DNA of 64,000 nucleotides. Origin: JAQWCH01 sp050952725 (lineage in GTDB: Bacteria; Bacillota_I; Bacilli_A; RFN20; CAG-826). Position 1 is the first letter of the stretch. Each line of letters starts with the position of its first letter. Positions 23,843 to 33,813 of the stretch are shown here, piece by piece. The stretch spans positions 558,001 to 622,000 of the forward strand of contig JBMNLN010000001.1 of assembly GCA_050952725.1 (NCBI GenBank). The letters run 5' to 3'. The position numbers and the translations under genes were made by a program. The notes under the pieces are model-generated. The model had not been told where the DNA came from, did no database searches, and saw nothing but the letters and a program-made list of their open reading frames with translations.

Positions 23843-25708
23843 ATGAAAAATAGGAAAATCTTTTCGATTGTCAGCCTTTTCCTTCTTTTAAGTGTCGTCT
23901 CATGTCAACATGGCAGTTCGCAATCGCAAGATTCAACTAGCATTGCCGCACCGACAATTGTTATCGAAGAAGTCGGTCAAACAGCAATTTATGTTGGTGA
24001 TGAACTGCAATTGACGGCGACAGTTACCAATAATATCGACAATTTAACGCTCAAATGGAAATCCTCTAACGAAGAAATCGCTACTGTTAGCGATGCTGGA
24101 CTTGTCAGGGCGCTCGCTCCAGGTAATGTCAACATCTGCGCTTATTTACAAGGCACAGAAATTACGAGTAATATCATTGCCCTTGGTGTTTTAATGCCGA
24201 TTCCGATGACTGGAGTGGAAATTACGAATGTAATTGATCAGTATTTCCTCATTGATCAAACTCTTGATATCACCGTAGCGCTAACCCCAAATAATGCGCG
24301 TAACGACCTCGAGTTAATAGCTGAACCGAGTGCCAAAGCTGAAATTAACGGGATGTGCGTCAAATTCCTTGATGAGGGAAACATCACCTTAACTGTAAGA
24401 AGTCGCGCGAATAATGAAGTTCAAGCACAAGTGATGGTTCAAGTGTTAGAAAAGAGCCCTTTCTTGCAAATGTCAAAAGGCTATTCGCTCAATATGTCCT
24501 TTCAAAACATGTTGAAATTAGAAAATGCCTATATCGATGTGAAGGATTATAGCGATGAAAACGAAAACCCCTTCCATCAAGCGATTGCGAATATAACGGC
24601 TACTCGGTTTTATTTCGAAACGCGCATCAACTTACAAAACTATCGTGGTGGCGAACACGGTTGGCCATATGTCGGGGTGGGCCATGCGACCGAAGTTTCT
24701 AATTATCGGGAAGGCCGTGCTTTATTCTTCTCACCGATGGATGAACATAAAGTAGTGACAATGGATTTAGGCAAATGCTTTGCGGCCGAGGGAAGTCCTC
24801 AAGATCAATTCTCCTTGTCCTACCAAGCAAACGGCTTAAAAGATATGGATATCACCGCCTTAAAACTCGCGGTTTTACGTGATGAAAATGAATTCTATTT
24901 CCTCATCAATGATGTCCTTTATGGATATGAAGTCCGCGATTATACCAGCATTCCCACCAATCCAATCATTTATGGTAAGGATACTTATCATAAAATGAGC
25001 GATTGGTACATGACAACGGATGCCGATGTTATCAATGCCAAATTGCAAGGTCAAAATTACAAAAATATCTTTTTCCCTGGGAGAGATAATACTGTGGTCG
25101 ACAATGAGAATAAAACGATTACCTTCTCTTGTAAGGATGGTAATAAATGGGAAGATAGTTACGCTGTGGCGACCTATGCTAAAACCATTGGTGATAAAGC
25201 TCTACTCGAAGGTGATTTTGAAATTGAATACGACATTACCGCGATTCATGCGACAACTAACGAAATTGCAAAGCGCTTGAGTTTAATGTTATTACGCGCT
25301 GATACTTATCCCCATCTTTATGATTGCTTCGGTGTCAATAACTGGTGGTGGGAAGACAATAACGAAGTCTATGGAGCCGAGTATAAAACTTGGTCCGAAG
25401 GACAACCAGCCTATTCCTCAGCGAACGTGGTTAATGGTCGTATTGGCGATGATGGCGTCCGGCAAAAACCTGCTGAACCTAACGATCACGTGGTGGGTCA
25501 TTACAAAGTGACGCGCGTGATTGAAGGAGGAAAATCGGTCTTTACCTGGACTTTTACCCAAGCGGGAACGGATAAAACTGAAAATGTCTTTGCTTTCACT
25601 GGTAAAGAAAATGTCAAAGTGAGTTACACTGGTCGTTACCGGATTAATTTTGGTGCCGCTTGTGTCGATGGAACAATTGCGAACTGGACTTGGAAAAACA
25701 TCGAATAA
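23843..25708 (+). CDS. Surface lipoprotein with Ig-like domains, paralogue of preceding gene
   Basis: A 621-residue predicted lipoprotein (signal MKNRKIFSIVSLFLLLSVVS then Cys). A Big2-like domain (about 40-115) contains KWKSSNEEIATVSDAGLVRA; a weaker Ig-like segment follows to about residue 205. The C-terminal part parallels the preceding protein: FYFETRINLQNY / YYAEATISFGE, AVLRDENEFYFLIND / GILRDGNDYYYTING, IIYGKD / LIIGKD, and a final module with WWWEDNNEVYG and VVGHYKVTRVIE. The final module is also found in the protein at 38549. AAAGGAG precedes the ATG. Role inferred as substrate binding; no catalytic motif is recognised. Confidence 0.8.
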   Translation: MKNRKIFSIVSLFLLLSVVSCQHGSSQSQDSTSIAAPTIVIEEVGQTAIYVGDELQLTATVTNNIDNLTLKWKSSNEEIATVSDAGLVRALAPGNVNICAYLQGTEITSNIIALGVLMPIPMTGVEITNVIDQYFLIDQTLDITVALTPNNARNDLELIAEPSAKAEINGMCVKFLDEGNITLTVRSRANNEVQAQVMVQVLEKSPFLQMSKGYSLNMSFQNMLKLENAYIDVKDYSDENENPFHQAIANITATRFYFETRINLQNYRGGEHGWPYVGVGHATEVSNYREGRALFFSPMDEHKVVTMDLGKCFAAEGSPQDQFSLSYQANGLKDMDITALKLAVLRDENEFYFLINDVLYGYEVRDYTSIPTNPIIYGKDTYHKMSDWYMTTDADVINAKLQGQNYKNIFFPGRDNTVVDNENKTITFSCKDGNKWEDSYAVATYAKTIGDKALLEGDFEIEYDITAIHATTNEIAKRLSLMLLRADTYPHLYDCFGVNNWWWEDNNEVYGAEYKTWSEGQPAYSSANVVNGRIGDDGVRQKPAEPNDHVVGHYKVTRVIEGGKSVFTWTFTQAGTDKTENVFAFTGKENVKVSYTGRYRINFGAACVDGTIANWTWKNIE

Positions 25709-25710
25709 AA

Positions 25711-26865
25711 ATGAAAAAGTTTGCTCTGCTTTTGCCGTTATTTCTCATCCTTTGTTCTTGTATAAAGAATAATGGTTTAAGCAGTTCTTCAAGCGAAAAT
25801 TCACAGCAACTTACATCAAGTCCCTACCGAAATTCTTTATGTTTAAAAGACGAAAATGGCGATGATATCCCCTTTTTCGGCGCTGATCCCGATATCATCA
25901 AAGGTGATGACGGATATTATTATTTGTATACTTCGGAGCAATATGTCAATGTTCCCAAACGGGGGCGAATGTTAGATCGCTGTCCAACTTATCGCAGTCG
26001 CGATATGGTGAATTGGACATATTGCTCCAGTGTCTTTTTGGACCAAGCTGTCGATTTAAATAGTTTTTGTTACCCCGATGTAGGAATCTGGGCTCCATCC
26101 ATTAACTATTTCAACGGTCAATATTATTGTTATTACTCTATCGGATATGGATGGACTGCTGGAGATAATCATCTTGAATATTGTGGGATTGGTCTTGCGA
26201 CTTCCTTAAACCCCTATGGTCCTTGGACTCATTACGGTAAATTATTTGATTCCAAAGAATGCGGTGTGCCCGTCTCCATTGATCCCTTTGCCTTTCAAAA
26301 AGAAGATGGCAAAATATATCTATTTTGGGGTTCTTATAATGGGATATATGCGGTTGAAATGACAATTGATGGACTGGAAGTAATTGATTTAGAAAAAAAG
26401 ATTGAAATTGTCGATCCAACCCCCTCCCTTAGCGAGAGTTACGAAGGGATATATATCTTTAAAAAAGATGACACCTATTATTTTTCTGGCTCTCGGAATG
26501 GATTTGGCGGAGGATTACATTCTCGCTATGATGTGGCAAGCGGATATGCTTCTTCATTACTCGGACCTTATAAAGATTCGACTGGTCATGACTTATTTGG
26601 CGGGGGAGATCTAGTTATTGAAGGTGATTTCGAAGATGAGTATGGCTTACGTGGAACTGGGCATCACGCAATTATTCAAGATGAAATTGGCGATTATTGG
26701 ATTATCTATCATTGCTATGATCCCCGCTGCCCAGTTGCTAATGAGCGCACCATCTGTATTGACAAACTTATTTTTGAAGATAACCACACTTTCCATACGG
26801 AAAATTATGTAGGTTCTAACACTGTCAAAAATGGACCAAAAGTGGAGGTGTACGCGCATGAATAA
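25711..26865 (+). CDS. GH43 glycosidase lipoprotein (arabinanase/arabinofuranosidase-like) 1
   Basis: A 384-residue exported five-bladed beta-propeller glycosidase. The signal peptide starts MKKFALLLPLFLILCSC (lipobox LCSC), which fixes the start at 25711, 2 bases after the previous stop. Catalytic residues fit GH43: base Asp in GADPDIIKGDDGYYYLY, pKa-tuning Asp in VSIDPFAFQKEDGKIYLFW, acid Glu in SYEGIYIFKKDDTYYF; GTGHHAIIQDEIGDYWIIYH is also conserved. The family mainly hydrolyses alpha-L-arabinofuranosyl or beta-xylosyl bonds. First of three overlapping GH43 lipoprotein genes. Confidence 0.88.
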   Translation: MKKFALLLPLFLILCSCIKNNGLSSSSSENSQQLTSSPYRNSLCLKDENGDDIPFFGADPDIIKGDDGYYYLYTSEQYVNVPKRGRMLDRCPTYRSRDMVNWTYCSSVFLDQAVDLNSFCYPDVGIWAPSINYFNGQYYCYYSIGYGWTAGDNHLEYCGIGLATSLNPYGPWTHYGKLFDSKECGVPVSIDPFAFQKEDGKIYLFWGSYNGIYAVEMTIDGLEVIDLEKKIEIVDPTPSLSESYEGIYIFKKDDTYYFSGSRNGFGGGLHSRYDVASGYASSLLGPYKDSTGHDLFGGGDLVIEGDFEDEYGLRGTGHHAIIQDEIGDYWIIYHCYDPRCPVANERTICIDKLIFEDNHTFHTENYVGSNTVKNGPKVEVYAHE

Positions 26866-28102
26866 GTTAAAGAGAATTATCTTATTGGCCCCAGTTCTAC
26901 TTTTTGTTGCTTGTGACATCAAACCAATAACGGACGAACAAGAATCATCTAATTCAGGTGAAGCGAGTTATTCTTATGCGAGTGATTCTTTTGAGTTTCC
27001 CGATGTGGACATCGCTCCCAAACAGATAATTTTTGAAAATCCGTTGCGCTTCAAAATCAATGAAAATGGTGAAACGGATTACGCTCCCATCGCCGATCCA
27101 TTTGTGATGCATGCCGATGATGGTTATTTCTATCTTGTTTGTTCCAATACTTATGTGCATTCATTAACCGAAGGGCGCAAATTTGATTATGGGGCGATTT
27201 TTCGAAGTCCTGATTTAGATAATTGGGTCTATGTGAGCAGTGTCTTTGAAGATGCCGATAATCCGTTTGCTTGGTATGAATGCGCTGATGAAGGAATCCG
27301 GATTCAAGTTAATGCGCCCAATCTTACTAAGGTGGGCAAACATTATATTTACTATTACACTTTAACCGCTGGACAACTGCACAATCCAGGTATTGGTTAT
27401 GCTTATTCCTTGAATCCTTACGGACCATGGACTCAAGGGGGAAAATTATTTACCAGCAATGAAATAGGTGTTTATAACTCCAGTGACCAAGATATCTTTA
27501 TCGATGATGATGGCCAAATTTATATCATTTGGGGTTCTGGCGATGGCATTTGGGTTTGTGAATTAGCTGAAGATGGGATGTCCTTAAAGGGCGGTCTTGA
27601 ATATGCAAAACAAAACAAAAAATGGATTGCTGGTTGGGCGAATGAATTAGGGAACAATATGCATAATTATGAAGCTGCCAATGTTATTAAGCGGAATAAT
27701 CGCTATTATCTTTTCTTATCAACTGGAGGATGGGATGGCGGGGCTAATGCGGGATATCACACCTTAGTTTGTGCGTCTAATTCAATTTACGGACCTTACT
27801 TTGATTCTCTTAATCGCGATATGAAAAGCGCCTATCAAGGCGATGACGTCTTGTTACCAGATAAAGATTATGTCTCAGGCGTCGGTCACTCCTGCGTTTA
27901 CCGAGATGATAAAGGTGATGATTGGATTTTCTATCATGGATATGATCAAATTGGACGTTGCGAAGAAAATAATAAGCGAATACTATTCGTTGATAAATTA
28001 ATTTATAACTCAGAAACAGGGATGCCGTATGTGTTGGATTATACCCCCTCATATGGAGAACAATTTGGTCCCTATGTAGAGAGGTGCGCTTATGAAAATT
28101 AA
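26858..28102 (+). CDS. GH43 glycosidase lipoprotein 2
   Basis: A 414-residue exported GH43 enzyme. The lipobox is FVAC after MNKLKRIILLAPVLL; the start at 26858 follows GGAGGTG with 7 bases spacing and overlaps the previous gene by 8 bases. Catalytic blocks: IADPFVMHADDGYFYL (base Asp), SSDQDIFIDDDGQIYIIWG (second Asp; the usual Pro after Asp is Gln), NYEAANVIKRNNRYYLF (acid Glu) and GVGHSCVYRDDKGDDWIFYH. Divergence from its neighbours in the second block suggests a different linkage specificity. Confidence 0.87.
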   Translation: MNKLKRIILLAPVLLFVACDIKPITDEQESSNSGEASYSYASDSFEFPDVDIAPKQIIFENPLRFKINENGETDYAPIADPFVMHADDGYFYLVCSNTYVHSLTEGRKFDYGAIFRSPDLDNWVYVSSVFEDADNPFAWYECADEGIRIQVNAPNLTKVGKHYIYYYTLTAGQLHNPGIGYAYSLNPYGPWTQGGKLFTSNEIGVYNSSDQDIFIDDDGQIYIIWGSGDGIWVCELAEDGMSLKGGLEYAKQNKKWIAGWANELGNNMHNYEAANVIKRNNRYYLFLSTGGWDGGANAGYHTLVCASNSIYGPYFDSLNRDMKSAYQGDDVLLPDKDYVSGVGHSCVYRDDKGDDWIFYHGYDQIGRCEENNKRILFVDKLIYNSETGMPYVLDYTPSYGEQFGPYVERCAYEN

Positions 28103-29246
28103 GATAAAATCATTTTTTCTCGTGCTTACGACGATTTTATGGGGGTGTACAAAACCACCGCTTGAAAACAGCGTGAGCGAAGATATTTATAAAGAACAAG
28201 GTGATGTCAACAATTCTTATACCAACCGCTTGCCGATTCATAAACAAAATGGAGAGGAAGAGTTTGTGCCAACTGCCGATCCCTTTTGCTTTCGTGACGA
28301 TGATGGCACGTTTTATCTTTATTGTTCCAACACTTATTGCACCCAAGCTGATGATGCGGAAGTGACTTTAGATTATGGGCCAATCTTCAAAAGTCAAACG
28401 ATGACTTCGTGGCAGTGGTGTGGTTCGGTTTTCCGCGGTCAAGAAACTTATGCACTTTGGAATAATGGCGAAGGCGGGGTTTGGGCTCCGACAGTTATCA
28501 AAATCAATAATCACTACAACTTTTATTACACCTTAGGTGCTGGTGGTTTTTATAGCGAATATACCGGGATTGGTGTTGCGACTTCCCCGACACCTTACGG
28601 ACCTTGGACACACTATGGGAAAGTCTTCAATTCTGGTGAAATTGGCGTAGCCAATTCCATTGACCCCTATGTCTTCATTGATGATGGAAAAATCTTGATG
28701 GCGTTTGGAAGTGGTGATGGGATTTGGATTGTAGAATTAAATGCTGACGGGACAGCTTTAAAAGATGGATTACAAGCGCAATACAATAACAAGCGACAAA
28801 TCGCAGGTTTTAATATTTTTCAACAAGATAATTACGAAGCCTGTTTCATTCAAAAGAAAAATGGTTATTACTACATCTATCTTTCAACTGGTAGTTGCTG
28901 TGCGGGATTATCCTCCACCTACCACGTTGTGGTTGGGAAAAGCGAATCAGTTTATGGCCCCTATCTGGGGAGTAATGGCAAACCGATTGATACCTATAAT
29001 CGCGGCGATACTGTAGTTGAAAGTCATATGACCAAGGGAACTGGAACGGGACACTGTGCAATCATTCAAGATAGTCGTGGTCTAGATTGGATTGTTTACC
29101 ACGCTTATGATCCGAATGAAGAAGGATGGAAACAACATGAACGCGTCCTTTATATCGATCGCCTATATTGGAATGAAAAAGGCTATCCCCTTTGTAAGGA
29201 CCGTTATCCAACTCATGAAGAAGTGCCAGGACCATATCTTGAATAA
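28092..29246 (+). CDS. GH43 glycosidase lipoprotein 3
   Basis: A 384-residue exported GH43 enzyme with lipobox LWGC after MKIKIKSFFLVLTTI. The start overlaps the preceding gene by 11 bases and follows GAGAGGTG. Catalytic blocks: TADPFCFRDDDGTFYLY, NSIDPYVFIDDGKILMAFG and NYEACFIQKKNGYYYIYL, with GTGHCAIIQDSRGLDWIVYH near the end. Together with the two upstream enzymes it forms a surface set for trimming one glycan. GGAGG at its end serves the next gene. Confidence 0.88.
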   Translation: MKIKIKSFFLVLTTILWGCTKPPLENSVSEDIYKEQGDVNNSYTNRLPIHKQNGEEEFVPTADPFCFRDDDGTFYLYCSNTYCTQADDAEVTLDYGPIFKSQTMTSWQWCGSVFRGQETYALWNNGEGGVWAPTVIKINNHYNFYYTLGAGGFYSEYTGIGVATSPTPYGPWTHYGKVFNSGEIGVANSIDPYVFIDDGKILMAFGSGDGIWIVELNADGTALKDGLQAQYNNKRQIAGFNIFQQDNYEACFIQKKNGYYYIYLSTGSCCAGLSSTYHVVVGKSESVYGPYLGSNGKPIDTYNRGDTVVESHMTKGTGTGHCAIIQDSRGLDWIVYHAYDPNEEGWKQHERVLYIDRLYWNEKGYPLCKDRYPTHEEVPGPYLE

Positions 29247-29260
29247 GGAGGAATTAGCGA

Positions 29261-32230
29261 ATGAAAAGAGATGAAATTAATCCGAAGCTCGCCCAGATTA
29301 AATTAAAACAAATGGTTAGCGTGCTCCATGAGTTTATCAAACCAAGCATTTATCCGATTATCAAACCATTCGAGGTTCGCTATGGTTTTTCTAAAGAACC
29401 TGTTCCTTGGAAGGAGCGTCTTTCTCTAAAATATAAACCGATTAAACCAGGGACATATTGGAGTGAAGAATGGTTTGACTGTGCTTGGTTTCACTGTGTG
29501 GTCACCGTGCCAGAAGAATACCGTCATCTGCCCCTTTGGGTTTCTTTCAACTGCGAAGGCGAAGCCTTATTATATACAAAAGATGGCGAGCCTTTAAAAG
29601 GTTTTACCAATGGTGAAGTTGGTTATAACCACCATCGCGATAACCAAACCAAACAAAATATCCAAATCAATGAATTCATGGATGAAAATGGAGTCATTGA
29701 ATTATGGTTTGATGCGGGAAGCAACAACCGTTATTGGGATGGCGAAAGAAAAGATGAAGGGCGGTTTGGTTTTTGTAATCTCTGCTTGAAAAATGAAGAG
29801 ACAGAAGATATCTTTTTCGATATCCAAGTCTTCCAAGATCTTGCGGAAACCATCGATGAAACCGCTCCGATTTTCCCGCCCTTACTCGAAGGATTAACCA
29901 AAATTCGCAATTTGTATTGGTATGACAGCAAAGATAAATACCAAAAAGCCAAAGCAGTCGTTAAAGAATTAATGAAACTTCCCCCCTATAAAGATGTGCA
30001 TAAAAGACATTTAATCCTTGTAGCTCATTCCCATTTAGATTTGGCTTGGTTATGGCCGATGCGGGAAAATAAACGAAAAATCGTCCGGACGATAACCAAT
30101 ATCTTTTATTTGATGGAAAGATATCCGTTTATGAATTTCATCATTTCCCAGCCGATTCATCTCGAATGGATTAAAAAAGCTTCGCATCAACTTTGGAATC
30201 AATTTGTAGAATATAAAAAGGCAGGAAGAATTGAAGTTCAAGGTGGTGCTTGGGTCGAATTTGAAACTAATACCCCAGGTGAGGAATCATTAGCGCGTCA
30301 AATGCTTTATGGTCAAAAATATTGGCTCGAAAACTTTGGGCATTATAGCGAAATTATGTGGCTTCCTGATTCTTTTGGTTTTACTGGCTCTCTTCCTCAG
30401 GTGATGGCTCTATCGGGGCAAAAATACTTCTCCACAATTAAAGTTTCTTGGAGTTGGTACACTAAATTTCCCTATCATGATTTTAAATGGATTGGCATTG
30501 ATGGCTCGAGTGTGATTAGCCATTTTCCGCATGAAGACGCTTATAATTCGGGTTCATTCCCAGGAAATATGTACAACATGGATCGCCAAAGAACCAAAGG
30601 TGATGTCTTTGATGGCACCTTATATCTCTATGGAATTGGCGATGGTGGTGGTGGCCCTGATGTCGGTCATGTCGAGCGTCTTGTTCGGATGAAAGAAATG
30701 GAATCAATGCCGCCAATGCGAGATGGATTAATTAGCGATATCTTTGAAGAATTAGAAGCAATCAAAGAGCGACTTCCCGCTTATAAAGGGGAACTTTATC
30801 TCGAAAGACATCAAGGGGTTTTGACTTCACAAAATCGCATCAAACAATGGAATAAAAACCTCGAAGAAAAACTGAAAATTGTCGAATCATATCTCGCTTC
30901 GATCGGTTGTAAAGATTTTGAGCAAAAACTTCACGAAATTTGGAAAGAAATGCTCATTTATCAATTTCATGATATTATGGCTGGCTCCTCAATTGAGCGC
31001 GTCTATTTAGAAACCCAAGTTCGCTATGAAAAAATGCATGAGGAGCTCAATCAAATGATGGAAAGTGTCCTTCCCGGTTATCTTCCGGCTTATCAAGAAG
31101 GTGCTTATGTTTTCAATCATTTGAATTATGGTAGCGAGAAAGTACTAAAAAAAGATAACGCTTATTATCGTCTCCAACTAAAGCGACACGATTTCTCCAA
31201 CCAGTATCAAAAATATAGCGGTGTGGATCTCCCCCTTACTTTTCAAGTGGAAACCCCTTTATTAAAAATTACCTTTAATCAAGATGGTTCATTTAAATCC
31301 ATCATTGATAAACGCAATGAATTAGAGATGATTTCTCCTTATGGAGGGAATCGCTTTCGCGTATTCCATGACTATGGTGATGCTTGGGATATTCCTAAAT
31401 CCTATCGTAATCAAGATGAAGTTTATATGGAACTGGTCGAGCGCAAGATGAAAAAATACGGGCCTTTTACAGAAATAACCAGCAAATACTCCTTCAAAAA
31501 TTCTACTTTAATTGAAACGATGGTCATTGATGATTATTCATCAGTGATTCGTTTCCATCATGATATGGATTGGAAAGATACTTACTATCTTATTAAGGCA
31601 TGTTTTGGGGTTACCCAAGTTAGCGATGAAGCCAGTTTTGATATCCAATTTGGTTCCCTAAAGCGTTCAACCAAAAATGAGACTTGGGAAGAGATTGGTC
31701 AATTTGAAGTTTGCGCGCAAGAATGGTTGGATTTATCGAGTGATAAGGCAGGCCTTTCCTTCATTAACCATGCGCGTTATGGCAACTATGTTAAAGAAGG
31801 ACAGGTGGAGATTTCCATTTTAAGAAGCACCCATGAACCTGGACGTTTTTCTGATCAAAAACCTACTTCTTATCAATACGCTCTTTATGTCCATAACACT
31901 CCATTTGCCGAAGAAGAAGTCGACCGTCTAGCTTACTTGATGAATTCACAGTTCATCATGACGAGCGAAAAAACTCCAGCACCAACCTTACCAGTGGTCA
32001 GTGATAATGATATTGAAATCTCAGCATTTAAAAATGCGTATTCTGGTAAGGGGGTCATCGTGAGACTCTATGAACGCAGCGGTAAAGAAAAGACGATTTC
32101 TGTCAAGATTCCTAAACAATTTAAAAATATTGTTCTTGTCAATCTTCTTGAAGATGTGATTGAACAAAAAGTGGATGTTAATGCCTTGCATTTCCGTCCA
32201 TTTGAAATTAAAACTCTGTGGTTATATTAA
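29261..32230 (+). CDS. Alpha-mannosidase, GH38
   Basis: A 989-residue cytoplasmic enzyme without signal peptide. The GH38 zinc site is in LVAHSHLDLAWLWPMRENKR (about residue 248), the nucleophile Asp in MWLPDSFGFTGSLPQVM (about 368), and GIGDGGGGPDVGH is a family block. The N-terminal domain (about 1-240) and the C-terminal beta-sandwich domains have the layout of cytosolic/bacterial class II alpha-mannosidases. It removes alpha-linked mannose from oligosaccharides, here probably after import by the ABC system encoded next. GGAGG precedes the ATG. Confidence 0.94.
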   Translation: MKRDEINPKLAQIKLKQMVSVLHEFIKPSIYPIIKPFEVRYGFSKEPVPWKERLSLKYKPIKPGTYWSEEWFDCAWFHCVVTVPEEYRHLPLWVSFNCEGEALLYTKDGEPLKGFTNGEVGYNHHRDNQTKQNIQINEFMDENGVIELWFDAGSNNRYWDGERKDEGRFGFCNLCLKNEETEDIFFDIQVFQDLAETIDETAPIFPPLLEGLTKIRNLYWYDSKDKYQKAKAVVKELMKLPPYKDVHKRHLILVAHSHLDLAWLWPMRENKRKIVRTITNIFYLMERYPFMNFIISQPIHLEWIKKASHQLWNQFVEYKKAGRIEVQGGAWVEFETNTPGEESLARQMLYGQKYWLENFGHYSEIMWLPDSFGFTGSLPQVMALSGQKYFSTIKVSWSWYTKFPYHDFKWIGIDGSSVISHFPHEDAYNSGSFPGNMYNMDRQRTKGDVFDGTLYLYGIGDGGGGPDVGHVERLVRMKEMESMPPMRDGLISDIFEELEAIKERLPAYKGELYLERHQGVLTSQNRIKQWNKNLEEKLKIVESYLASIGCKDFEQKLHEIWKEMLIYQFHDIMAGSSIERVYLETQVRYEKMHEELNQMMESVLPGYLPAYQEGAYVFNHLNYGSEKVLKKDNAYYRLQLKRHDFSNQYQKYSGVDLPLTFQVETPLLKITFNQDGSFKSIIDKRNELEMISPYGGNRFRVFHDYGDAWDIPKSYRNQDEVYMELVERKMKKYGPFTEITSKYSFKNSTLIETMVIDDYSSVIRFHHDMDWKDTYYLIKACFGVTQVSDEASFDIQFGSLKRSTKNETWEEIGQFEVCAQEWLDLSSDKAGLSFINHARYGNYVKEGQVEISILRSTHEPGRFSDQKPTSYQYALYVHNTPFAEEEVDRLAYLMNSQFIMTSEKTPAPTLPVVSDNDIEISAFKNAYSGKGVIVRLYERSGKEKTISVKIPKQFKNIVLVNLLEDVIEQKVDVNALHFRPFEIKTLWLY

Positions 32231-32247
32231 TAGGGAGGTAATCACAT

Positions 32248-33792
32248 ATGTCGAAAAAGAAATTCTTAGTCTTAGCCTGCACGAGCATTGTCGCATTAGC
32301 CGCGTGCGGAGGCGGGCCAACCTCTACCTCAAGTGGTGGCGGTGTTCCCTCGGTTGACCCTTACGTCGATGATACGATTGATGATGTGTCTTATGATGGG
32401 AATGGTGATATCGTTTTTGATAATGTGAAGTTAAAAATGTGGTCGGTTTGTACCGATCCTGATGCGGCTTATCAAGATGAAATCATCAATGATTTTAACA
32501 CGGCATACAAAGGCCAAATTGAGGTGGAAATCTATCACGAATCTCGTTATACCATCTTTGGAAATTTTGCCAAAACCGTTTCGCAAGATCCTAATAATGC
32601 ACCTGATTTATTCTATGGATACGGTGAAAGAATTGGAGCGATGGTCAGCAATAAGCTTTTTGTTCCGATGGACATTTATCTCGAAGCGGCTAATATTGGT
32701 TTTAACAAATCATATTTTGAACCGATACTAATCGATAACTGCTATGTGAGTGGTTACTTATATGGTTTACCGATTTCAGTCGATACTTCAATAGCTTTCT
32801 GTCGCAAAGACATCCTGACGAAAAACAATTTAGAAGTTCCGTATACTTATGCGGAATTAATGGATGTCTGTAATGCTTTAGTTTCAAAGGCCAACGCGGG
32901 CGAATTGTGGGTTCGTGGGAATGATACCGCTAATGTCGCGCTCGGCAATGTCTATGAGTGGCGAAAATACGACGTTGAAGTTGAAGGGACATACTATCCA
33001 TTTCCGATTTCTCCTGGTGATATGTGGGTCAATGCTTATATCGCTCAAACTGCCGCTTTGCAAAATGGCGGAATTTTAGTCGATGAAAACGGTATGCCAG
33101 CATACAATACTATGGAAGTTGCTAATGGTTTACAATTGCTTCGCGATTGGCTAATCCCCACGGAAACAAGCGCTAATAACACAGCCCTTAGTAAAATCGA
33201 TTTAAACTATGACGCTGGCGTTACCGATTTCTATGCTGGGACCTCTGCCTTCTATCTTGCGGGTGCATGGGATGGTTATGGGAATACCGCAAGAATGGAC
33301 ACGATGTATGCGGCCGACGGTGGTTCAAGTAATACGATGGCCATCATCAATCCTTCAGAATTATTCGCCGCTGACTTAACGAAAGATTATGCCAAACACA
33401 TCTTTGGAGATTCGCATGCGGTATCGATTGTAAAAACCGTTACCAGTCGTACAAAAAGAATCGCGGCTGCAGTTTTTAGCAATTATTTAGCTGAGAATTG
33501 CGGTGGAGTTTGGATAAAAGCTGGACATTTACCAGCCTCCTTAGTGGTCCAACAATCCAATGATTTATATCTTAACAATGAGTTTTACTTAAAATATGTC
33601 CAATATTATGGAACGACTGATTTGTATCGAACGATGCCAGTCACGGTTTATTACGATTTCATCATGGAATCCTTCGGTACCGCGTTAAAGAAGGCAATGC
33701 TCTCTCGTTATCGCGAAATTCCAATCTCACAACTATTGCAAGAATCCTACGATGATTGTATTGCCCGAATTAGAGATCTTGAAGAATTATAA
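32248..33792 (+). CDS. Sugar ABC transporter substrate-binding lipoprotein
   Basis: A 514-residue family 1 extracellular solute-binding protein. The signal peptide ends in LAACGGG (lipobox LAAC), followed by a Ser/Gly linker. IINDFNTAYKGQIEVEIY, PDLFYGYGERIGAMVSN and YLYGLPISVDTSIAFCRK match the first lobe of carbohydrate-binding proteins. It delivers a sugar or oligosaccharide to the two permeases encoded directly downstream. GGGAGGT is upstream of the ATG. Confidence 0.92.
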   Translation: MSKKKFLVLACTSIVALAACGGGPTSTSSGGGVPSVDPYVDDTIDDVSYDGNGDIVFDNVKLKMWSVCTDPDAAYQDEIINDFNTAYKGQIEVEIYHESRYTIFGNFAKTVSQDPNNAPDLFYGYGERIGAMVSNKLFVPMDIYLEAANIGFNKSYFEPILIDNCYVSGYLYGLPISVDTSIAFCRKDILTKNNLEVPYTYAELMDVCNALVSKANAGELWVRGNDTANVALGNVYEWRKYDVEVEGTYYPFPISPGDMWVNAYIAQTAALQNGGILVDENGMPAYNTMEVANGLQLLRDWLIPTETSANNTALSKIDLNYDAGVTDFYAGTSAFYLAGAWDGYGNTARMDTMYAADGGSSNTMAIINPSELFAADLTKDYAKHIFGDSHAVSIVKTVTSRTKRIAAAVFSNYLAENCGGVWIKAGHLPASLVVQQSNDLYLNNEFYLKYVQYYGTTDLYRTMPVTVYYDFIMESFGTALKKAMLSRYREIPISQLLQESYDDCIARIRDLEEL

Positions 33793-33813
33793 GAAAAATT
33801 AGAAAGAGAAAAG